Assembly: GCA_039916225.1 (NCBI GenBank) | Contig: JBDSLU010000331.1 | Location: 1-5,031, forward strand | Reading direction: 5' to 3' | Length of the DNA stretch: 5,031 nt | Source of the DNA: JBDSLU01 sp039916225 | Lineage (GTDB): Bacteria; Acidobacteriota; Vicinamibacteria; Vicinamibacterales; Vicinamibacteraceae | Shown here: positions 1 to 5,031 of the stretch, piece after piece | How positions within the stretch are numbered: position 1 is the first letter of the stretch | Layout: the number at the start of each line of letters is the position of its first letter | Made by a program: the position numbers and the translations under genes | The notes under the pieces: model-generated | Seen by the model: only the letters and a program-made list of their open reading frames with translations | What the model was told of the DNA's origin: nothing | Database searches by the model: none

Positions 1-23
1 GTCCTGCTCGACCGCGCCGGTGT

Positions 24-80
24 CGGCCTCCGGCGATTGGCCAGTACACGAATAGACTCCGGAGGCCGGCGACTCCGGAG
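24..80. repeat. Inverted and direct repeats downstream of mdh (possible terminator)
   Basis: Bases 24-33 (CGGCCTCCGG) are exactly complementary in reverse to 59-68, with a 25-base loop. The stem can extend to 21-33/59-71 using two G-U pairs. Overlapping this, the 10-mer GACTCCGGAG occurs at 55-64 and again at 71-80, and each copy contains the palindrome CTCCGGAG. The position, 20 to 76 bases past the mdh stop on the minus strand, suits transcript-end structure. No U-tract follows, so a classical intrinsic terminator is not shown. The rest of 1-99 has no gene I can support. Confidence 0.5.
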
Positions 81-99
81 CCGTCGATGCCGCGCTGGC

Positions 100-1026
100 C
101 TAGACGCCGATGACGTCGGTCAGCGACTTCACGGCCGCGGCCGATTTGTTGAGCAGCTCCTGCTCGGCCGGGGTCAGCGTGATCTGGATGATCTGCTCGA
201 CGCCCTTGGCGCCCAGCTTCACCGGCACGCCGACGAACAGCTCGTGGACCCCGTACTCGCCCTGCAGGAACACCGAGCAGGGGTGGATCTTCTTCTTGTC
301 CTTCAGGATGCACTCGACCATCTCGGCCGCCGACGTGCCCGGCGCGACCCACGCGCTGGTGCCGATCAGCTTGGTCAGCTCGCCGCCGCCGCCAGCCGTC
401 CGCTTCGAGATGGCCTCGATGCGATCCGCCGACAGCATCTCGGTCAGCGGCACGCCGCCGATGGTCGAATAGCGCGCCAGCGGCACCATCTCGTCGCCGT
501 GGCCGCCGAGGACGAACACCGAGACGTCCTGCACCGAGACGCCCAGCTCCTGGGCCAGGAAGGTGCGCATGCGTGACGAGTCGAGGACGCCGGCCATGCC
601 GATGACGCGCTCGCGTGGGAACTTGCTCAGGCGGTAGACCGCCTGGCACATCGCGTCGAGCGGGTTGGCGACCGGGACGATGATGCAGTCCGGCGAGTAG
701 CGGACGACCTGCTCGGTCACCGCCTTCATGATGTTGTAGTTGGTCTGGACGAGGTCGTCGCGGCTCATGCCCGGCTTGCGTGGCATGCCCGAGGTGATGA
801 CGACGACGTCCGAACCGGCCGACATCGAGTAGTCGTCGCCGCCGACGACCTGGCTGTCCGAGCCGACCACGGCGCAGGCCTGGGCGATGTCCAGCGCGAC
901 GCCCGCGGCCTTGTCCTTGGCGATATCGATGATGACCACGTCGGCGAGGTTGCGTTCCGCGATGACGCGGGCCGCGGTCATGCCGACGTTGCCGGCGCCG
1001 CCGACGACGGTGACTTTACGCTTCAT
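100..1026 (-). CDS. mdh: Malate dehydrogenase, NAD-dependent, LDH-like type
   Basis: This cytoplasmic enzyme interconverts malate and oxaloacetate with NAD in the TCA cycle. The 308 residues are the usual length for the LDH-like (tetrameric type) malate dehydrogenases. Visible features in order are the Rossmann loop GGAGNVG (residues 9-15), Asp34 ending the second strand, which favours NAD over NADP, and PRKPGMSRDD (82-91) giving substrate arginines 83 and 89. Arg83 in this loop marks malate rather than lactate specificity. Then come Asn121 in VANPLD, Asp149 and Arg152 in VLDSSR, and catalytic His176 in GGHGDEMVP. All key residues are present, so the gene looks intact. The ATG at 1026 gives the canonical N-terminus. 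Its ribosome site is weak (GAGAG at 1039-1035, 8 bases upstream). It follows icd by 31 bases on the same strand, so the two are probably co-transcribed. Confidence 0.97.
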   Translation of the reverse strand: MKRKVTVVGGAGNVGMTAARVIAERNLADVVIIDIAKDKAAGVALDIAQACAVVGSDSQVVGGDDYSMSAGSDVVVITSGMPRKPGMSRDDLVQTNYNIMKAVTEQVVRYSPDCIIVPVANPLDAMCQAVYRLSKFPRERVIGMAGVLDSSRMRTFLAQELGVSVQDVSVFVLGGHGDEMVPLARYSTIGGVPLTEMLSADRIEAISKRTAGGGGELTKLIGTSAWVAPGTSAAEMVECILKDKKKIHPCSVFLQGEYGVHELFVGVPVKLGAKGVEQIIQITLTPAEQELLNKSAAAVKSLTDVIGV

Positions 1027-1043
1027 ACGTGTGGCTCTCGAAG

Positions 1044-1057
1044 GTAGGGCCGGCGCC

Positions 1058-1061
<4 letters not shown>
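1044..1061 (-). other. Intercistronic hairpin over the icd stop codon
   Basis: GTAGGGC at 1044-1050 pairs perfectly with GCCCTAC at 1055-1061 around a CGGC loop, giving a 7-bp GC-rich stem. The icd TAG stop (1060-1058) lies inside the stem. No U-tract follows, so it is more likely an RNA stability or processing element, or a partial attenuator setting the icd:mdh ratio, than a full terminator. The structure is seen in the sequence; the role is inferred. Confidence 0.5.
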
Positions 1062-2293
<1,232 letters not shown>

Positions 2294-2299
2294 GGACGT

Positions 2300-2303
2300 C
2301 TCC
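2300..2303 (-). promoter_or_regulatory. Ribosome binding site of icd
   Basis: On the minus strand GGAG lies 6 bases before the ATG at 2293, within TCTGGAGA. It fixes the icd start and contrasts with serA, which has no visible Shine-Dalgarno sequence. Confidence 0.8.
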
Positions 2304-2410
2304 AGAGATCGAACCGACCGACACTTGCTCTGCGGGCTCGCACACGCGGCGCCGCCCCGTGCTGGGGGACCCTGTCCTTTAGGTCACGCCCCCCCGAGGT
2401 GTTGCACGAT

Positions 2411-2445
2411 GTTCACAGATTCTGTGGAAAACCCTGTTGAAAAAA
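2411..2445. promoter_or_regulatory. AT-rich patch with palindrome and DnaA-box-like sequence
   Basis: CACAGA-T-TCTGTG (2414-2426) is a perfect 6+1+6 palindrome. It runs into TGTGGAAAA (2423-2431), whose reverse complement TTTTCCACA differs from the DnaA box TTATCCACA at one base. The unit CTGTGGAAAA (2422-2431) is repeated 12 bases later as CTGTTGAAAA (2434-2443), followed by an A-run to 2445. The mix resembles DnaA-box-rich sequence or an operator for icd. With one good box it is not an origin. Confidence 0.4.
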
Positions 2446-2492
2446 CTGCCCGGTCACGGCGCGACTGCCAATGAATCGAGGCGATCCAGCGA

Positions 2493-2513
2493 TTTGCACC
2501 ACACTGGTGCGGA
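2493..2513. promoter_or_regulatory. NtrC-type binding site (dyad TGCACCA-N3-TGGTGC)
   Basis: TTGCACCACACTGGTGCGG (2494-2512) has perfect 6-base arms, GCACCA and TGGTGC, around CAC. It matches the enteric NtrC enhancer pattern known from the glnA promoter (TGCACCA-N3-TGGTGC) at every specified position. Its centre (2503) lies 168 bases upstream of the sigma-54-like GG (2671), a normal enhancer distance. It is also about 64 bases upstream of the expected start of the TATAAT promoter, a normal spacing for an ordinary activator. The dyad is certain; the identity of the binding protein is inferred. Confidence 0.5.
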
Positions 2514-2532
2514 CGCGGGCTCTCTGGGACGC

Positions 2533-2560
2533 TCGACCGTGCGGCGCGCGCCATTATAAT
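2533..2560 (+). promoter_or_regulatory. Housekeeping-type promoter for serA
   Basis: A perfect -10 TATAAT (2555-2560) follows a fair -35 TCGACC (2533-2538) with a 16-base spacer. It stands out in GC-rich surroundings. Transcription would begin near 2567, giving serA a leader of about 120 bases. The -10 lies in the 10-base palindrome CATTATAATG (2552-2561), so the minus strand also reads TATAAT (2558-2553). No good -35 is visible on that side. Confidence 0.6.
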
Positions 2561-2570
2561 GCAAACGTTC

Positions 2571-2592
2571 GCGCGTCTCTGGTGAGACTCGC
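2571..2592 (+). other. Hairpin at the 5' end of the serA leader
   Basis: GTCTC (2575-2579) pairs with GAGAC (2584-2588) around TGGT. After one C-U mismatch, GCG (2571-2573) pairs with CGC (2590-2592). It would sit a few bases from the predicted transcript start, where 5' stems often protect mRNA. I do not recognise a riboswitch class here. Confidence 0.4.
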
Positions 2593-2626
2593 CGCTGGTT
2601 CCATGCACGTTCCGCCGCTCGTCAAG

Positions 2627-2661
2627 ACGGCACCGATCTGAAGCACACGGCACCGACCTGA
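2627..2661 (+). repeat. Two direct repeats 20 bases apart upstream of serA
   Basis: ACGGCACCGATCTGA (2627-2641) recurs as ACGGCACCGACCTGA (2647-2661), 14 of 15 bases identical. The 20-base spacing is about two helical turns, so both copies face the same side of the DNA, as in tandem operators. They end 9 bases before the sigma-54-like element. The repeat is certain; a regulator for it is inferred. Confidence 0.6.
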
Positions 2662-2668
2662 CGGTCGG
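2653..2668 (+). other. Small hairpin before the serA start
   Basis: CCGACC (2653-2658) pairs perfectly with GGTCGG (2663-2668) around TGAC. It overlaps the second direct repeat and ends 21 bases before the ATG. It could affect translation of the long-leader transcript or simply be part of an operator. Confidence 0.35.
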
Positions 2669-2669
2669 C

Positions 2670-2684
2670 TGGCACACCTCTTGC
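2670..2684 (+). promoter_or_regulatory. Sigma-54 (-24/-12) promoter-like element
   Basis: TGGCAC (2670-2675), five bases, then TTGC (2681-2684) matches all ten core positions of the sigma-54 consensus, with the invariant GG and GC ten bases apart. With the NtrC-like dyad upstream it forms a textbook layout. However, the start of transcription would be near 2695, about five bases inside serA. It therefore cannot make a normal serA mRNA from the ATG at 2690. It may be a chance match, a silent site, or a promoter for a shorter product. Confidence 0.4.
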
Positions 2685-2689
2685 CCCTC

Positions 2690-4276
2690 ATGAAGATCAT
2701 CATCTCCGACGATTTGCCGGCATCCGCGGTCTCGCTTCTCCAAGAGGTCAGCGGCTGGACGGTCGACGCCCGATCCGGGCGCCCCAAGCAGGACCTCATC
2801 AACGACATCGCTGATGCGGACGCGCTGCTGGTCCGCAGCGCCACCAAGGTCACGAAGGAGGTCATCGACGCCGCTCACAAGCTGAAAATCATCGCCCGGG
2901 CTGGATCGGGCGTCGACAACGTCGACCTGGAGGCGGCGAGCGCCCGCGGCGTCATCGTCACCAACGCCCCAGGCGGCAACAGCATCAGCGTCGCCGAGCA
3001 TGCCTTCGCGCTCATGCTCTCGCTGGCGCGCTCGGTAGCCACCGCCGACGCGGCCATGAAGCAGCAGCGCTGGGAGAAGAAAAGCCTGATCGGCGCTGAG
3101 CTTCGCGACAAGACGCTCGGCGTGGTCGGCTTCGGCCGCATCGGCCAGGCCCTCGCCCACCGCGCCCGCGCCTTCGGCATGCGGATCATCGCCCACGATC
3201 CGTTCATCGCCGCCCACGTGGCCGACGATCTCGACGTCGAGCTCGCCGACCTCGACACGCTGTGCGGCCGCGCCGACTACATCTCGCTGCACCTGCCCAA
3301 CACCGAGCAGACCAATCGGCTGTTCAACGCCGAGCAGTTCAGCAAGTGCAAGAAGGGCGTGCGCATCCTCAACACCGCCCGCGGCGAGCTGATCGACGAA
3401 CAGGCGCTGCTCGCGGCGCTGCAGAGCGGCCACGTCGGCGGCGCCGGTCTCGACGTATTCCAGAAGGAACCGCCCACCGACTGGGCGCTCGCCACCTTCC
3501 CGCGCGTGGTGGCGACGCCGCACATCGCCGCGTCGACCGCCGAGGCGCAGGAGCTGGTCGGCCTGGACGTCGCCGCTGGCGTCCGCGACTACCTGCAGCA
3601 CGGCGTGGTCCGTAACGCGGTCAACTTCGCCTCGGTCCCGGCCGAGGAGTTCAAGCGGCTGCATCCGTTCATGGTCCTCGCCGAGCGCCTCGGCCAGGCG
3701 GCGGCGCAGCTGACCCAGGGCCGCACCGACGGCATCGGCATCCGCTACTACGGCGGCCTCGCCGGAGGCAGCAACGAACTGCTCGCCGGCTCGGTGCTGG
3801 TCGGCTTCCTGCGCCACGTGCTCTCGGGCGGCGTGACCCTGGTCAACGCGCGGCGCCTCGCCGCCGAGCGCGGCATCGACGTCGTCGAGACGCGCAGCGC
3901 GCGGACCCGCCGCTTCACCAGCCTGCTCTCGCTCAAGCTGCACACGGACGAGGGCGAACGCTGGGTCGAGGGCACGATCTTCGAGCAGAGCGGTCCGCGG
4001 CTGGTGCTGCTCGATGGCATCGCCGTCGAGGCGCCGCTGTCCGGTGCGCTCATCGTGATCCGCAACCAGGACACGCCGGGTGTCATCGGCGAGGTGGGCA
4101 CGTGCCTCGGCAAGCACGGCGTCAACATCGCCAACTTCGCGCTGGGGCGCGACTCGCAGGGCGCCATCGGCGTCGTCAACGTGGACGAGAGCGGTGCCGC
4201 GCGCATCGACCAGAAGGTGCTCGACGCCCTGACGGCGATCCCAGCCATCCGGGACGCGCGGCTCATCCGCGTCTGA
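2690..4276 (+). CDS. serA: D-3-phosphoglycerate dehydrogenase with C-terminal ACT domain
   Basis: This cytoplasmic enzyme oxidises 3-phosphoglycerate to 3-phosphohydroxypyruvate with NAD, the first step of serine synthesis. The 528 residues match the long form known from Mycobacterium tuberculosis. Residues 1-310 form the 2-hydroxyacid dehydrogenase core: nucleotide loop GFGRIG (147-152), Asp170 ending the next strand (NAD preference), and the catalytic set Arg231 (NTARGELID), Glu260 (QKEPP) and His278 (ATPHIA). About 312-450 is the intervening substrate-binding domain. About 453-528 is the ACT domain, with DTPGVIGEVG (461-470) and NIANFALGR (479-487), the usual serine feedback site. The ATG at 2690 starts the expected first strand MKIIISDD; a TTG at 2681 only adds three residues. 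No Shine-Dalgarno sequence precedes it. No serC or serB is nearby, and the gene is divergent from icd. Confidence 0.98.
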   Translation: MKIIISDDLPASAVSLLQEVSGWTVDARSGRPKQDLINDIADADALLVRSATKVTKEVIDAAHKLKIIARAGSGVDNVDLEAASARGVIVTNAPGGNSISVAEHAFALMLSLARSVATADAAMKQQRWEKKSLIGAELRDKTLGVVGFGRIGQALAHRARAFGMRIIAHDPFIAAHVADDLDVELADLDTLCGRADYISLHLPNTEQTNRLFNAEQFSKCKKGVRILNTARGELIDEQALLAALQSGHVGGAGLDVFQKEPPTDWALATFPRVVATPHIAASTAEAQELVGLDVAAGVRDYLQHGVVRNAVNFASVPAEEFKRLHPFMVLAERLGQAAAQLTQGRTDGIGIRYYGGLAGGSNELLAGSVLVGFLRHVLSGGVTLVNARRLAAERGIDVVETRSARTRRFTSLLSLKLHTDEGERWVEGTIFEQSGPRLVLLDGIAVEAPLSGALIVIRNQDTPGVIGEVGTCLGKHGVNIANFALGRDSQGAIGVVNVDESGAARIDQKVLDALTAIPAIRDARLIRV

Positions 4277-4283
4277 CGCGGTC

Positions 4284-4440
4284 AACTTCCAACGACCAAC
4301 TTCCAACTCCCAAGGCACGACCAACCTCCAACTTCCGAGAAGGCTCGCCGACAGCAAGTCCAGTCGCCGTTGGGGATTGGGAGTTGGGAGTGCCTTGGAG
4401 GTTGGCCCTTGGAGGTTGGCCCTTGGAAGTTGAGAGTTAG
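4284..4440. repeat. Opposed heptad-repeat arrays (AACNNCC / TTGGNNN) between convergent genes
   Basis: The left arm (4284-4336) runs in 7-base units: AACTTCC, AACGACC, AACTTCC, AACTCCC, an 11-base unit (4312-4322), AACCTCC, AACTTCC. After 33 unrelated bases (4337-4369) the right arm runs in reverse sense: TTGGGGA, TTGGGAG, TTGGGAG, TGCC, TTGGAGG, TTGGCCC, TTGGAGG, TTGGCCC, TTGGAAG, TTGAGAG, TTAG (4370-4440). The 14-mer TTGGAGGTTGGCCC is exactly doubled (4395-4408, 4409-4422). The arms can pair in several registers: 4282-4292 with 4423-4433 (11 bp), 4299-4313 with 4377-4391 (15 bp, one G-U), or 4321-4331 with 4395-4405 or 4409-4419 (11 bp). It fills the gap between serA and the next gene and supplies the latter's TAA stop. 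A bidirectional transcript-end structure is plausible. Confidence 0.9.
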
Positions 4441-4967
4441 CGTTGAACCAGCCGCCTCGGCGTGTTGGTGTCGAGCGCCAGCAGGTCGACGGCGTTGGGG
4501 CCGACCGCGACCACTTCGTAGGCCGCGCCGAGCCGGCTGCCGGCCTCGACGTAGTGCAGCCGCCCGCCGAACGACAGGACGGCGATCCGCACTCTCCGCC
4601 CGTCCACATCCCGATCGACCAGTCCGACGAGCGTCACCGGCGTCGGCGGCAGCACCAGCGGCGCGAGGGCAGCCAGCGCCGCCGCGGCGTCCATCGGCTT
4701 GGGCCGCGCGATCGGCCTCGGCCGTGGCACGACGAACTCGAACGGATTGCGGCTGGGATCGGCGAGGGCCTGCGGAGCCGGACGACGGCCGTCGCGGAGT
4801 CGCGCGGCGGCGCGGTCGAGGTCGCCGATGTCGCGGACGACGGGCGGCAAGGCAGCGGTCCGATCCACGGCGGGAAGGGACGCCAACGGCGTCGACTGGT
4901 TGGCGACGGCGAGCCACGCCAGCACAACGACACCGAGAAGCGCGAGGAGCCAGCCGCGCGCGCGCAT
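4437..4967 (-). CDS. Small membrane-anchored protein, PilP/GspC-like, function unproven
   Basis: This is a 176-residue protein of unproven function. Residues 1-4 are basic (MRAR) and 5-22 form one hydrophobic helix, so it is probably an inner-membrane anchor with the rest outside the cytoplasm. There is no lipobox cysteine. A proline- and alanine-rich linker (about 25-110) contains SRNPFEF (72-78) and PRPRP. Residues 110-170 look like a small beta domain: VTLVGLVDRD, DGRRVRIAVLSFGG, a short 'YVEAGSRLG' turn, then VVAVGPNAVDLLAL. The order of anchor, disordered linker, NPF motif and small beta domain with a V-x-x-G pattern recalls PilP of type IV pili and GspC of type II secretion. This is a resemblance, not proof. 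The ATG at 4967 is chosen because GAGG lies 5 bases upstream and the helix follows at once. The ATG at 4985 would add six residues and lacks a ribosome site. The stop lies inside the heptad array. Confidence 0.75.
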   Translation of the reverse strand: MRARGWLLALLGVVVLAWLAVANQSTPLASLPAVDRTAALPPVVRDIGDLDRAAARLRDGRRPAPQALADPSRNPFEFVVPRPRPIARPKPMDAAAALAALAPLVLPPTPVTLVGLVDRDVDGRRVRIAVLSFGGRLHYVEAGSRLGAAYEVVAVGPNAVDLLALDTNTPRRLVQR

Positions 4968-4972
4968 GATGG

Positions 4973-4977
4973 CCTCA
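4973..4977 (-). promoter_or_regulatory. Ribosome binding site deciding the start at 4967
   Basis: Minus-strand TGAGG lies 5 bases before the ATG at 4967. The alternative ATG at 4985 has no purine-rich site upstream, so 4967 is preferred. Confidence 0.6.
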
Positions 4978-5031
4978 GAGTACATCAGATTCGCCCATGG
5001 CTGGTACCGTCGGGCGGGGCCGGCCGCAACG

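Larger units (their letters stand above)
2294..2689. other. Divergent intergenic control region between icd and serA
   Basis: These 396 bases contain no credible gene: reading frames here are extensions of antisense frames from the neighbours. The icd side (2294-2400) is GC-rich. It has a possible stem pairing 2364-2371 with 2382-2392 (GGGG+GACC against GGTC+CCCC, with an ACG bulge) and a C7 run at 2389-2395. Then come an AT-richer patch (2411-2445), an NtrC-like palindrome, a TATAAT promoter, a leader hairpin, two direct repeats and a sigma-54-like element, each listed separately. I could not identify a convincing promoter for icd on the minus strand. Confidence 0.85.

Noticed and set aside
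1..49. Possible start of a minus-strand gene at GTG 49 with GGAG 7 bases upstream
   Set aside because: Only 16 codons fit before the window edge, with no recognisable sequence; the GGAG belongs to the CTCCGGAG repeat.
37..576. Plus-strand open frame antisense to the mdh 3' half
   Set aside because: Low-complexity Arg, Asp and Leu composition, opposite to conserved coding sequence.
2401..2460. Replication origin
   Set aside because: Only one good DnaA-like box, no dnaA, dnaN or gidA neighbours and no AT-rich unwinding stretch of useful length.
2294..2560. Sigma-54 promoter for icd on the minus strand
   Set aside because: No GG-N10-GC core with acceptable flanks was found in the minus orientation.
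2681..2689. TTG at 2681 as the serA start
   Set aside because: It adds only three residues before the family-typical MKIIISDD, lacks a ribosome site and is part of the sigma-54-like TTGC.
2567..2689. Riboswitch in the serA leader
   Set aside because: Short stems exist, but no known conserved core such as the glycine, SAM or T-box elements is recognisable.
4284..4440. CRISPR array or insertion sequence ends
   Set aside because: Units are 7 bases without spacers, there is no transposase, and no target-site duplication is visible.
2384..4609. A 741-codon open frame on the minus strand antisense to serA and crossing the heptad array
   Set aside because: It overlaps all of serA, has no ribosome site or recognisable domain, and includes translated heptad repeat, which is typical of spurious frames.

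Overview
The window is high-GC bacterial chromosome, visibly around two thirds G+C. It holds three well conserved central-metabolism genes and one small envelope-type gene. I see no mobile element, rRNA, tRNA or CRISPR array. The malate dehydrogenase is of the lactate-dehydrogenase-like type, SerA is the long type with an ACT domain, and a TTGGNNN heptad-repeat array lies between genes. Together these resemble Acidobacteriota (Vicinamibacteria-like) genomes. That placement is from memory and tentative.

Layout. Bases 1-99 lie downstream of mdh and hold only inverted and direct repeats. On the minus strand, icd (2293 to 1058) is followed after 31 bases by mdh (1026 to 100), a two-gene TCA-cycle operon with a hairpin over the icd stop codon. 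Bases 2294-2689 are a 396-base non-coding divergent regulatory region. On the plus strand, serA (2690-4276) starts the serine pathway. Bases 4277-4436 are a convergent intergenic region filled by heptad repeats in two opposed arms. On the minus strand, a small membrane-anchored protein (4967 to 4437) resembles PilP/GspC-type secretion or pilus assembly proteins. Its upstream partners would lie beyond base 5031.

How it works together. Icd makes 2-oxoglutarate and NADPH. Mdh regenerates oxaloacetate. SerA draws 3-phosphoglycerate into serine, and the downstream serine pathway uses glutamate as amino donor. Carbon flow and nitrogen assimilation therefore meet at the divergent control region. That region holds a site matching the NtrC consensus (2495-2510), a TATAAT promoter (2533-2560), two direct repeats 20 bases apart (2627-2661) and a full match to the sigma-54 -24/-12 core (2670-2684). 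The sigma-54 match is so close to the serA ATG that its transcript would begin inside the gene, so its role is an open puzzle.

The two best leads are this nitrogen-type control region and the slipped-register heptad array between serA and the small gene. I found no convincing new multi-gene system.
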